Assembly (NCBI RefSeq): GCF_022605725.1
Contig: NC_065556.1
Location: 5,952,001-6,016,000 of the forward strand
Direction: 5' to 3'
Length of the DNA stretch: 64,000 nt
DNA from: Anthonomus grandis grandis
Taxonomy: Eukaryota > Arthropoda > Insecta > Coleoptera > Curculionidae
The notes beneath the pieces are model-generated. The model was not told the DNA's origin. It worked only from the letters and a program-made list of their open reading frames with translations, and did not search any database. The position numbers and the translations under genes were made by a program. Numbering within the stretch: position 1 is the stretch's first letter; every line of letters starts with the position of its first letter. Shown here in pieces: positions 1 through 10,830 of the stretch.

Positions 1-373
1 GAAGCTAAATTTGGATGAACGTCATCATCATCATCAGACTCCGAATCTTTTAGCTCTACAACAGGATCGTTTTCAACATCAGAATCCTCGCCCTCTCCAT
101 CTGACAGATGTGGAATATACTCCTCTTCATCAGAAGCAATAAATGGCTCTTCTTCTTCATCACTTAGGTGTTCTAAGGCTTCTTCTAATTCCGAATAGGT
201 CAACCTATTATAATATTCCTATTATTATTTAATTTACCTTCTTTTGTACTCTGTATTAACTTTGACATTTTACCTATTATTTAAAAATAATAAATATATT
301 TGTTTTACCTTGTCTTCCGCCATCTTCCTCTTGCACTATCGCTTCGACTAGGACCGGCCTCACTATCCGACAT
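1..373 (-). CDS. N-terminal exons of a transposase-like protein, cut by window edge
   Basis: Two exons can be read on the minus strand. Exon 1 (373-309) starts at an ATG and encodes MSDSEAGPSRSDSARGRW, ending at AG|GTAAAAC. An intron of about 100 bases follows, and exon 2 (204-1) begins after ATAATAG and keeps the frame. Exon 2 is very acidic (runs of Glu and Asp, with LSDEEEEPF and SDEEEYIPHLSDGEGE) and runs off the left end. Ser/acidic leaders of this kind are common at the N-terminus of piggyBac-like (PGBD) transposases, and two such elements lie further right. No catalytic domain is inside the window, so the family is inferred, and a host nuclear protein is not excluded. Confidence 0.4.
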
Positions 374-1185
374 TTTAACGTATATAAAAAATACTTTAGA
401 TTTAACGTAATTCAAACTCTACTCAAGTAGGTACAATGCGTTACTGACGAATATGAATTGATTTTGTGCAAAAACATAAACAGTCCGAGGCGCCAGAGAT
501 AGGGAAAAACCCACACAGATGTGCATGTTTATAGTTAAGGGTAGAAATTCACAGAGAAAGCCACGACTCTATATAAAATACATAGTAGGTACCCGGGTAC
601 CCACGCCGTCCTTAGAATGTATTTTTTCCCAGTCACATAAGGGTTCAAAAAAATGCTAATAATTTATCAAAAACACAAAAATTTATTGTAGTGTACCACG
701 GAATTATTAATATATGAAAATAAAATATTGAAAACTCAAAATAACAAAATTTAAATAAAAAATTAAAAGAAAAGAAAAAGTAATTGTAAATGCATTGCAT
801 TACCCCTGTTGATAATATTAGTTTGGCATCTGTTTTGCATGCTCCTAATTAAATTGTCAATGTCGTTTGACTTAATTTTTTTTATTCAATAATTTATTTG
901 CCCCTTTGTACAAACATTTTTACAATGAAATAAAACATTTTGGCTAAAAAAGAACGAAAGCTAAGCTAAAGAAGAACTATAGCCAGTTTTTAACTGGCCT
1001 ATAATTCCTGCCTTTATTTATTAGCCTTATTGCCAATTTGTGAGATTGGTAATTTTGGTAATTTTTTACAATTTATCACATTGTCTGGTCATTATCAAAA
1101 ATGCTATCAGTGAAAAAAACGAATCAGCACGCTACATCCAAGGTTATCGTTCACCAAAGCGCATCGGCCAGTATTTATACAGTAT
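374..1185. other. Non-coding stretch, no gene seen
   Basis: AT-rich sequence with short poly-A and poly-T runs. It should include the 5' flank of the leftward gene that starts at 373. I see no convincing coding potential or RNA gene. Confidence 0.4.
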
Positions 1186-1857
1186 AGAGACTACCCTTAG
1201 TGCTGGTATACACGATCCGGTTTCAACGGATGCGGTTGAAACGGGTGCGTTTGTTATGGGATATACGCTATACACACTGCGTTGAAAACGGAGATGCACT
1301 AAAAAAATCTTATATTTAATTGCTTTGAGACTTTTATAGAGAGATAATGTCTTCATTGCTAATAATTATTAAAGATCTTGCAGCAGAAGATCTTTTGCGA
1401 GAGTCAGTATAACGCAAACATTAAAGGCATCCATAATTTGAAAGTGGTGTAGAAAAAAAAATCGACGAATTTTATACAAATATTTGGCACTATTATATTG
1501 ATAAGTTTTTCAATTATTATAAAATGTCTAAAAAATCATTTGGCGAATTTTTAACTTTGTTAAAACAAGATATTTAATGTAATAATTTGGGTGAATATTA
1601 TTAAAAACGCGCGTTACAACCAGAACGTGTATCGCGATACATTTAAGTACGTGTGCTGGCTAGTTACCATCCTGTCGTCTTACGTCCGTTTCTACCGCAA
1701 CAAGCCGCATTTCTCTTCCGTCGATGCGGTACTAACGCATCGTGTATCGCTTCCTATTTAAACCTACATATGTACTGTCGTACCAATGCGGTACTGCTGC
1801 ATTTCTACTGCATCCGTTGAAACCGGATCGTGTATACCCGCACTAAGGGTAGTCTCT
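1186..1857. mobile_element. Deleted PIF/Harbinger-type element with ~47-bp inverted ends
   Basis: The left end (AGAGACTACCCTTAGTGC at 1186) is repeated as its reverse complement at the right end (to 1857) over about 47 bases with one mismatch; after a further small mismatch region both continue in related, Thr/Pro-codon-like GC-richer sequence. The interior keeps a scrap of a Harbinger transposase N-terminus (see 1455-1577). Several subterminal stretches share words such as CGTGTATCG and GCGGTA. No clear 3-bp target duplication is visible, so the exact termini are uncertain. This is an internally deleted, non-autonomous copy. Confidence 0.7.
1455..1577 (+). pseudogene. Harbinger transposase N-terminal fragment
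   Basis: The plus-strand frame here encodes FFNYYKMSKKSFGEFLTLLK and ends in a stop. This matches the conserved start of Harbinger/HARBI1-like transposases, in which FFNYFRMS is followed by a helix ending in LLxPDI. About 35 bases further on, a frame resembling the next block of the family (RALQPER) can be seen but is broken. None of the DDE residues remain. It lies inside the inverted repeats at 1186-1857, which identifies that element's family. Confidence 0.6.
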
Positions 1858-1897
1858 TGCAACGTTTTAAGTTATTTTAAGTATTGTGTAGTAAACT

Positions 1898-2830
1898 ATG
1901 GAACAAATAGAACTATTAAGTGATATGAAAAATCGGTTTACCAATCTATTGTCTAAATTAATTTCAGCAAAAATTCAAAATACATTGATTCTTCGTATGA
2001 AAGAAATTAACGTAATTAGATACTGCATCCATACAGAAGAAACATTTGACGCATGGGGAAGTATTCATATTACCATTAGTCATGGTGGTACAAATTGAAT
2101 GCAGAGAGAAGTACATTCTAAGTTTCAAAACATTACAAGGAAGATGATTTATATATATTTAAACTTATGCATGACCTCTCAGACAAAACATAATATTCTC
2201 AAGAAAGAATTGGTAGTAAAGCTAATATTAAGCAAGGAACTGAATTCAGGATGCCAAGTCGATTTAATCTATATGCAGTCGCACGCCAATGGCCGTTATA
2301 AATTTATGCTTGTTTATCAAGACCATCATATAATGTTTATTTAACTTCGACCATTTTCAAGTAAAAGAACGGAAGAAGTATCATATGTACTTGTGTATAT
2401 TTTCACAATATTTGGGGCGCCGAGTGTGCTTCCTAGTGATAATGGCAGAGAATGCGTTAACCATATTATCAGAGAGCCTTGTAGCATGTGGTTTGTGTTG
2501 AAAATGGTACATGGCAAACCCAGGCATTCTCAGAGTCAGAGATCTATAGAAAGGGCCAATCAAGACGTAGAGAATCTGCTTAATTCGTGGTTATAAGACA
2601 ACAATACAAAAAAATGGTTTCAAGGCTTACGTTTTATTTAACTTATAAAGAATAGAGCTCATCACCTTATTATAGGTTGTAGCCCAGATGCAGCCCAATG
2701 GGTTTTTTTGTTTTCTTTTAACTTTGTTCGGCACAAAGTTGAAAGTTGGTATAAAAAGCTCTCTACTCCAAGAAGTTCTGACTGCAATTAATTCGGAGGA
2801 AGACTTAGGGGGCCTTTTCAAAAATCAAGA
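1898..2830 (+). pseudogene. Integrase-domain gene of the KRBA2/SCAND3-like family, decayed
   Basis: Consecutive plus-strand pieces, mostly in one frame and separated by stops, read like the integrase part of the KRAB-A-domain-2-like / SCAN-domain-3-like proteins found in many animals. These derive from a retroviral-type integrase of a Ginger- or gypsy-like mobile element. Visible blocks are: a zinc-binding-like start with ISHGG (about 2075); FQNITRK (about 2126); NSGCQVDLIYMQ (about 2246); the catalytic-like APSVLPSDNGRE (about 2421); and HGKPRHSQSQ followed by the final acidic residue in SIERANQD (about 2512-2565). Downstream traces continue to about 2830. At least four in-frame stops (after HGGTN, in HIMFI*LRPF, after LLNSWL, after GLRFI) show it is dead. 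No flanking terminal repeats were found. Confidence 0.65.
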
Positions 2831-3285
2831 GGCTGGGCTATCCACAGAACCCGATATTATATAAAATAGTTGATCTTTGTTGACGTCAACGTCACGTTTG
2901 TCCGAGTCAAGTTGCATATCATCTGGCTACGCCCTGAACTGGTTTCCCGAATTGACAAATTACTCATTACCGTTAATATGTATTGGACTTTTTATGCATA
3001 CTTAGTCATTAAATGTTCTTATGTGCCATTTCACAAAAGACTGCAAGACTGCAAGTTTTTGCTCATTGAATAGTAGTTTTATGTTGTTTGTAGGTATTTA
3101 GTTATTTAGTCTTATCATCTTGAGTGTATTAACATAAATATTTCACATTCAATAAAAATAAAAGTAGTTTTAATCATTCTGTCTAAGAATGTCTTGCGTC
3201 TCAGATGCTAAGCATCTTTTTATATAGCCCGGGCATTATGAAAAATGATCAATTAATCATATGTTCTACAATTTATACATACATA
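2831..3285. other. Non-coding stretch, no gene seen
   Basis: A short open frame at 2870-3073 has no recognisable motif. The rest is AT-rich, with an A-rich run near 3155. Confidence 0.3.
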
Positions 3286-5203
3286 CAGTGTGTGTCAGCG
3301 AAATGGAATAAATTAACTAATAAATAGACGGGAGCGTGTTGGAAAAAACGCTCAAACACGTTGATTGGTTTTTATAGTTGCGCATTTTTTTTTCATAAAA
3401 ACTTTTTATACAGAGAGTATCAGATAACGGTGGCCATACCAACTTGCTTAGTTTAAACATAACATAGACATATTTTGTATGCAATGTCCTATACCTATCT
3501 TTGACTGTTTCGAAAATATTAAGGAAAATTAAAAAAATAACATTTATAATAGAAAATTATTTTTTTGCCGAAAATTGTTACAACATATTCAAAAACTTAT
3601 ACATAATACAAATCTAAACAATAATGTCAATGTGAGAGATATTCAAAATATTCGCCACGAACGTCTTGCCAACACCCTACCCGTAAATAGAAATTTCTTC
3701 TAACGTTACTCAACATCTCAGGTGTGATCGATCTAATTGCCAGGGTTATTCGTCTTCTTAAGTCAGCTAAGTCAATGGGTTTAGTTTTGTATACAATAGT
3801 TTTCACATATCCCCATAAGAAAAAGTCTAATGGCGTCAGATCGGGAGATCGTGCTAGCCATTCCATCGATCCTCGCCTCCCTATCCACCGATCTGGAAAT
3901 ATTTGGTTGAGGTACTGCCTGACATTTATTTGGTAGTGGGGTGGTGCTCCATCTTGTTGAACCCATATCATATTCGCTGGAACTTGTGGAGTTCCTGGAT
4001 CAAGATACAAGTTGGCCAACGTTGGCACTACATTATTTTAAAGCAATTCTAAATAATTATTGCCATTCAAATTTTAACCTTTTCAGGGTATTGAGTTATC
4101 GTCTCTCGTCCAGCGAGAGGCCCTGGACCAATAGCGGCAATTTTGACGATTGGCATGACCGTGAAGAGTAAAGGTGCACTCATAAGAAAATATAACATGT
4201 TCTAATTGGATCACATTGCTGTCTAACATTGCCATCATTTGTTCACAAAAATACATTCTCCTGTCAAAATCGTCTTCCGTGAGCTCCTGGGTGGGTATAA
4301 TTTTATACGGATGCATTTTGTTTTCTTTTAATATTCTAATAACTGATGAATAGCTTATATCGAGTACTGGGGCTGCTTTCCGAGTAGATGTATGTAGGTG
4401 TTCCTCAAACTCAAGCATAACTGCCAATTTAGTATCCTCACTTATTGCATTGGCAGCTGCTTTTTTTACCTGCCTAACATGGCCCAGCTCGCAGAATTGC
4501 TTTTCTATTTTACTAATTGTCTCTTGGGTTCAAGGCGGCAAATTTGAAAATTTTTCATGAAATAAGCGAGCGACTTCCATGCGTCACTGTATTATCTTCA
4601 TAGCCAATCATCTGTAGAATTGTTATTGCATTTCTGTTAAATGAACCATTTTTCTGGCTTGTAGTTAATGAAATTCAAACGACTATAGCACTGACGACTA
4701 CTTCTGTCATGCAACATGAGTCAACATTAAGTCTGGCATTTTAAACCAAAGTAAACAACAATTTTTAGTTTTTTTATTCTCATATCAATAAAAAGGAATA
4801 CTGAAATAGTTTTTGCTTGCTTTATCATTACCAAGACATAAATGGGCCAGAAGTATTAAATGAGTTGTAGAGAATTTTAAAAAATAAATAATTTTCTTTT
4901 CTAAATGTTATTTTTTGAATTTTACTTAATATTTCCGAAACAGTCAAAGATAGGTATAGGATATTGTATACAAAATATGTCTAAAATGATCCGAGAAATC
5001 TAAAAATTAATTAACATACAGGGTGTTATGTTTAAACTAAGCAAGTTTGTATTGACCATCGTTATCTGATACACCCTGTATAAAAAGTCTTTATGACAAA
5101 AAAATGCGCAACTATAAAAACCAATCGACGTGTTTGAGCTTTTTTTCCAACACGCTCCCATCTATTTATTAGCTAATTTATTCCATTTGGCTGACACACA
5201 CTG
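3286..5203 (-). mobile_element. mariner-type element (DD41D) with ~250-bp inverted repeats
   Basis: The element is bounded by TA on each side (3284-3285 and 5204-5205) and begins CAGTGTGTGTCAGC, mirrored at the right as GCTGACACACACTG up to a mismatch. The inverted similarity reaches about 3528 on the left and about 4918 on the right. The right arm carries roughly 43 extra bases near 4985-5030, including an additional ACAGGGTGT motif. Length is 1918 bp. It encloses a minus-strand transposase pseudogene. Confidence 0.85.
3627..4580 (-). pseudogene. mariner DD41D transposase, broken
   Basis: Reads leftward from MEVARLFHEKF (ATG at 4580). The N-terminal half holds helix-turn-helix-like sequence, STRKAAPVLDIS, HPYKIIPTQELTEDDFDRR and IFSYECTFTLHGHANRQNC, where the first catalytic Asp of the usual SDE motif has become Tyr. 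A stop follows PP early on. The C-terminal half (4028-3627) holds WVQQDGAPPHY and SPDLTPLDFFLWGYVK. The second and third catalytic Asp are 41 residues apart, which is the rosa-like DD41D spacing. About 40-50 residues between the halves are deleted and the frame changes there, so the protein is inactive. Confidence 0.8.
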
Positions 5204-5209
5204 TATATA

Positions 5210-5420
5210 AAAGAAAGTCGTAGTAATTACACTATTTATAACTCAAGAACGACTGAACCGATTTGGCTGAAAATTGGTGGAGAGATAGCTTAGAACGCGG
5301 ATACAGACTTAGAATACTTTTTATCCTGATTTACGTCGTTTCCGTGAAGTTACTAAGCGCGGTATAATAAAAACTCATCTGACTTGGAATAACAAAACGC
5401 AAATGATAGCTATTGCTAAC
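5210..5420. repeat. Probable dispersed repeat, unassigned
   Basis: Starting about 5233, the text CTCAAGAACGACTGAACC leads into a frame reading RTTEPIWLKIGGEIA. I recognise this pattern as one that recurs in many arthropod genomes at the edge of mobile elements, but I cannot assign the family from one copy. It directly abuts the mariner element. Confidence 0.3.
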
Positions 5421-5608
5421 GTAATTATGTCTAGGGTTAAGTATAATTAAAATTTGACAATTATAAAAATCGCAACTAAACGTAATTTTAACTATGGTTA
5501 GGCAGAGAATTTTACAATATAAATTTTATCATAAATAAAAGATCATCAGTAATTTGTATTATATTGGATTCATCACTAAAAATGCCGCGATTTACAGTAT
5601 TCAAGTTA

Positions 5609-5830
5609 CTAAGGAAAGCAAATTGTATAAATAATAAATAGTAGTGGGCCCAATATGCTACCTTGCGGCACCCCACTAAAAACTGAAAGACAACTTGAAT
5701 AATTTCTATAAACTTTTACGATGTGAGCTCTGTTCCTTAAAAATAACTTTATTATATCTATTATATTATTTTAAAACCCTATGTAATGTAACAAGGCTTT
5801 CAATTTTTAATGTCTTATAATACCAGAGCC
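5609..5830 (-). pseudogene. Fragment of jockey-type non-LTR reverse transcriptase
   Basis: The minus strand reads LFLRNRAHIVKVYRN and then SGVPQGSILGPLLF. The latter is the RT motif preceding the catalytic YADD block in jockey/CR1-type non-LTR retrotransposons. The open part stops at 5609, before YADD. Weaker similarity (KLKALLHYIGF) continues to about 5830. No ends or tail remain. Confidence 0.65.
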
Positions 5831-6229
5831 GTCAATGCCGAAAAATGCCGAAAAACGTCGTCAATAAATTATCAGGCAAGTTAAAGTTATTTGTTGGAGC
5901 TATAGGTTTATTGGCTAAATTAATGTATTATTTTAAATGTTAAGACGAATATATCAAATAATTTTAAAACAATTTCTTATTTAAATTTTTTCCATATCTT
6001 TAACTTTTTACCCAAGTCGATAATTAAGAGCAGGTATAAGTAACTTAGTATAACTTTTTCCCTTGCCAGATCATAGGCGAAGAATATTTAGCAGGAAGTG
6101 AGTTATTAAATCTAACATCCTACAGTAGCTCTATATTCTTGTCAGAAGGTATTAGATGACTTACTAGGGATAGTATAGGCGGCGGCTGTAAGAGAGTTAT
6201 AAATCCTTACATCTTTATTAGAATATTAA
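5831..6229. other. Non-coding stretch, no gene seen
   Basis: AT-rich sequence between the RT scrap and the piggyBac element. Nothing recognised. Confidence 0.3.
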
Positions 6230-9076
6230 CACGTTGAGTGCCACAATGGTAGCAAAAAATGTTTGTCTTCTGGTCAAAAATTTTTTTTTTGTTAATTTGT
6301 TTAAAAAATGCATATTTACACATAAAATAAAGAAAAAATTTAGAAAAAAATAATAGATGAACTCAAAACGTGGATTTAAAAATATACCTACATTGGATAC
6401 ACGTGGCCATTATATTAGTTTTGTTTATTGTAACCGCATGTATCCAACCCAGATACATACACTTGCCGACGGTTGTTTGTTGTGCCTGTCATCTGTCAGT
6501 TCTTGGAAACTGTAAACAATCATTGCTCTTAACACGTGCGCATGATTACTTTAGTACTTTAATTGCAGTAGTTTTATTATCATCGCCGATAGTGGTTTGC
6601 TGTGTGTGTTATTTTTCAAAATGGCGTACGAAGAAAAACAAGCTAAATTAGAGAAAATGATGCAGGAAATTCTCTCTGAAGATGAAGATTCTGTATTCGG
6701 TGACGTTTATTTATCAGACAAGTATCAACCCGAAAGCGGAAACGAAAGCAGTGACTCATCTACTTTATCTATTACACCTAAGCGACGTAAAAAAAATGCA
6801 ATCCCTCAACAACCAATTTATGGTAAGTGTTATATCGCTTTAATTAATTAATTCTTATTTATAATTGTAAGATAGAGGAAGTTGTTTAATAGGGGTTCAA
6901 TAAAACAAAATCGCAATAACATTAATTTTAATGAATTATTATAAACTAAAAATTCTTTCTATGTTACACTTTGTAATTTGTAATAATGACTTTTATTTTT
7001 ACGGTCCTCAACCCAGTACAAGCAAAGGTGTAGCCACTAACGTGGGTTTGGAAACTCAGCAATCCAGTCCAGATCGTACACGTACCTTGATGTCTTCAGA
7101 TGACGAAGCAACCTCCAATTTTCCCACGCATAATAATGGTACCACCCAGATTTCACCAACGAAAGAAACTTTCGATTACACACCACCTCAAATTCAGCAG
7201 ACGATGAAGATATTAAAGCTTCTGATAACCAACCATCCTGGAATCCAGTTACAGGAATGAATTTAAAAAAAAAATCGTTTATGGAGAATGATCTTGGCGT
7301 AAAACCGGAATTTCATGACCAGTTTTTTGATAAAAATCCATATAATTTTTATAAACTTATGGTACCTGCTAAAGTTATAAATCATATAGTCGTTGAAACC
7401 AATCGTTATGCAGCACAATCTAAAAACAAAAATATGAAACGAAAGTCCAGAATACAGAAATGGGTAGACACCAATGCGGAAGAAATTGAAAGGTTCCTTG
7501 GTATAATTATGTGGATGGGACTATTTTAGCTGCCAAGTATCCAAGCATATTGGCAGACATCTTTTTGGTACTTCAATAAAGTCAGATCTTTTATGAGCAG
7601 AACCAAATTCCAGCTTCTGCTAAAAATGCTTCATTTTAACGATAATGAAGGTGTTGTTCAAAATCGTCTTCATAAAATAGACCCACTTCTCAAAAAACTA
7701 ATAACCAGTTTTTAAGCACCTATTATACCTGATAATGAGGTATGTATTGACGAGACTCTCGTCCCCTTTAGAGGACGTCTCTCTTTCCGACAGTACATAA
7801 AAAACAAGAAACATAAATTCGGCATAAAGCTGTTCAAATTGTGTGTCTCCAAGGGATATACCTATAACCTCAGTGTATATTGCGGTGCTGAAAAAAAAAG
7901 GGGATGCCTGTGTCTACTGCAGTTGTAATATCTCTTATGAATAACTTACTTGGTAAAGGACGAACTTTATATCCAGACAGTTACTACACCAGTGTCGGGT
8001 TAGCTCATTGACTGACAAAACGAAAAACTCACTAGTTGGAACGCTGTGTGCATACCGAAAACTGAACCCAAAAGATGTAGTCAGTAAAACACTTCTAAAG
8101 AACGAAGTTGTTGCAGCCGAAAGTGACACTGGTGTAGTAGTTCTGAAATAGAAAGATAAACGTGACGTCTTAGTTCTGAGTACTAAACATACAGACAAAC
8201 AAGTAACTGTTAGACAAAAAGGTGGCGAAGTTCAAAAACCTGAAATTATAGCCGACTATAATAAATGTAAGGCGTTTATTGACCTATCTGACCAGATGAA
8301 GTCATATGGAACATCATTGAGGCAAGGAGTAAAGTGGTACAGAAAATTAGCTATAGAGTTACTAGCGGGAACTGTAGTCGTAAATGCCTACATTTTATAC
8401 CAAGAAGTTGCCAACGAAAAGTTGTCAATAATAAAATTTAAAGAAATTCTTGTAGGAGAAATGCTTCGCATTCCACCTGTTGATGCGGATGCTCGAGGTC
8501 CCGATAATCAGGTGAAACATATTTTGGTAGAAAGTCAAGGTGCTGAACGAAAAAGAGGTCGATGTGTCCACTGTTACAAAAAAAAAATCTAAAGAGGTTG
8601 GGAGTAAATTAGCGGCTAAACAAGCGGCTCAAAGTAAATTTAGGTGTGAAGTTTGTGAGAAATTTTATTGTTTATTTTGTTTTTTTGAAACTCACACTTG
8701 CCTTAAGTGAATAAGCCACATTTTTTGTTTCAACTTGTTTTGTTTTATTAGGTTTAATTTCATGTTTAGTTTAATTCATATTTAATAAATTTATCTGAAT
8801 AAACCACATCTTTCTATGTATTTATTTTTGCATGCATTTATTTCAAAATTCCTCTGCAAAACAAAGAGCAAAAATAGATTTCGTAGGCCAAACTGTTTTT
8901 GGGTACCCCAGGCCACCATATAAAAGCTCTGATATCAATACATGCAAACCGTGCATCCAATGCGGATGCAGGGGGCCAGAAATACAAAAACCAGTTTGTA
9001 TCCATTGTGGATCCATGCGGCCACTCAATCATCATGATATATGCATCCATGTTGGATACATGTGGCACTCAACGTG
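6230..9076 (+). mobile_element. piggyBac element with TTAA duplication
   Basis: The left end CACGTTGAGTGCCACA (6230) is mirrored exactly at the right end TGTGGCACTCAACGTG (to 9076), and both ends are flanked by TTAA (6226-6229, 9077-9080). This is the hallmark duplication of piggyBac. The 2847-bp interior holds a transposase pseudogene in the plus direction. Both subterminal regions carry variants of a TGGATACATGTGGC-like word, more often on the right. Confidence 0.9.
6621..8710 (+). pseudogene. piggyBac transposase, several lesions
   Basis: Exon 1 (6621-6822) starts MAYEEKQAKLEKMMQEILSE, is acidic, and ends at G|GTAAGT. The expected phase-1 restart (PQPSTSKG) follows ACG at 7011-7013, where an AG acceptor would be needed. 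A frame shift near 7195 joins to the DDE domain: WVDTNAEEIERFLGIIMWMG (about 7461-7526), EVCIDETLVPFRGR (about 7738-7779, first Asp), YPDSYYTSVGL (about 7970, second Asp) and FIDLSDQMKSYG (about 8277, third Asp). The C-terminal cysteine-rich ring-like domain (CVHCYKK, then CEVCEKFYCLFCF and HTC) needs another shift at 8580 and ends at 8710. Stops at about 7528, 7713 and 8009 add to the damage. The protein would cut and paste DNA at TTAA, but this copy cannot encode it. Confidence 0.88.
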
Positions 9077-10826
9077 TTAAAGGCGGACCTGTGTTTACAT
9101 TAAAGAAAGGCAGCCCCTAGTTCTAAACATCCTGTAAAACCGTTATATAATATAATTCAGCTTATAATAGTGTATGTAATAAAATTGACTCGTAAAAATA
9201 TTTCAAAAACTGAAAATGAAAATAAGAAGAAAATGTATTTAACAAAAGAAACATTATTTATAGCATATAAAGTTACGTTTTTTAAACATTTAAGCAGTTT
9301 TTTTGTTAACGATTCTCACAAATAACTATAATAATTAAATGGCTTTAAATAATATATTAATGCAAAATGCATAGAGCTTACTGATCAAAAATAAACTTAA
9401 TTTTATATTTTATTTGGTTCGAGCTATTTATGTTATATATTATTTATACAGGATTAACATATATGCAAAAAGCCATATGCCCTATATTAAAATGCAAATT
9501 ATTGGGCAAGTGGGATTAATATTTAAAATGGCAAACTATTATACTATTATTTTATGGTAATATAAAATATTGACTGTTTAATTTATTTATTTAATTGCCA
9601 TAATAAATTATACAAATTTTAATTAAAAACCGATAAAGTTTATAATTCATTTTATATATTTTATGCTTAAATATGGCCTATTTTAAATTTTTCTTGTCTA
9701 AATTAATTATTGAAAGCTACTTATAAGAAAAAATCATACCTATATATTATCTTTATAAAATTTTCTGGCAGAATAATGATTAAAAATTAATAAAAACTAC
9801 TTTTTCTGGTAATTATTGACCTTTTTTACGAAAGCATTGAGCCACTAAAAATATGGCATTTTTTGAAAATATCCAGCTGCTATATTATTTAACCTTCATT
9901 TTAGACCTAAAACTAAGTTGAATATATTTTTTATTCGCTAAAAACATTATTGCCTGTATCTAGATTTAATAATAACAGCAAGGTTTAAAGAATAGAAAAT
10001 TAATTTAAGAAAGCTATTCTTTTGGAAAACAACTTTATTATTTGCCTTGCAAATTCCTTGTAAATAAAATTTTCATGACCTTTACGTTAGCAATAATAAA
10101 TTCTTAAAGAGGTCAGACCAAAAAAAATTATTTTAATTAATAACTTTTGTAATAAAATTAATATAAGAAAGACCCAAAAAATGTATTTTTCTAAAAAAAG
10201 TCAATTTTTCCAGGAAATTGGAGATGCCACTCTAAAGAAAAGTCTGGCAGAAGCAATGATTTTAACCCAAGCGTGGGAATATTTTTATCTTGTGACAGGT
10301 GACCGAAACTAGGATGGTTTTTTTGTTGGATTATTAATGATACTGCAATGCAAAGTCAGCGCGAAAAGTAGCATCTAATCAGAAAATCTTTGGGATCTCA
10401 GAGTATGTGCATCTCAGTTAGTAAAATGGGGTTTTCTGGTCCGAAAAATTTAAAAGTGTTGACATCTTCAAAAAATTGTTTTTTAACACTTTAAAGCAAC
10501 TTTTCTTTAAACAGTCTGCCTTGTAGTCAAATTTCAAATTGACATTTCTTATTTTCTCCTTTTAATAATTTAAAGTTATGAGAAAATTTATTCTATCTTT
10601 GAAAATATTTGACAATTTTTTAGAATATCCTCACTGAGAACTCATAAAGGTTCTATCTGACCAAAAGTCGTGAAGCGTCTACACTTGTTTATAATTAAGA
10701 ATGTGTATTCTATTATTACACAAGCACCATGTATAATTAATAAAATTAGTAACACTGCTTGTTCCTTAAATTGCATTACTAAACACAGCTACATACAGGG
10801 AGATAATTTGGAAACTTACGATAGTT
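9077..10826. other. AT-rich non-coding stretch
   Basis: Very AT-rich sequence with many short poly-A/T runs. The open frame at 10670-10873 is short, matches nothing I know, and runs into the next element. No gene, RNA or clear repeat recognised. Confidence 0.35.
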
Positions 10827-10830
10827 ATAT

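Noticed and set aside
530..545. TTAAGGG as a possible piggyBac boundary for the left-edge gene
   Set aside because: No matching end is available in the window, and TTAA is common in this AT-rich DNA.
1040..1356. Overlapping open frames on both strands across 1040-1356
   Set aside because: They overlay the inverted end of the Harbinger element and have no motif.
6370..6651. 93-residue hydrophobic frame before the piggyBac transposase
   Set aside because: Subterminal sequence of the element; the real start at 6621 and splice pattern explain the region.
8838..9120. Several His/Trp-rich small frames at the right end of the first piggyBac
   Set aside because: They arise from the repeated GGATNCA words, and they occur in several frames on both strands.
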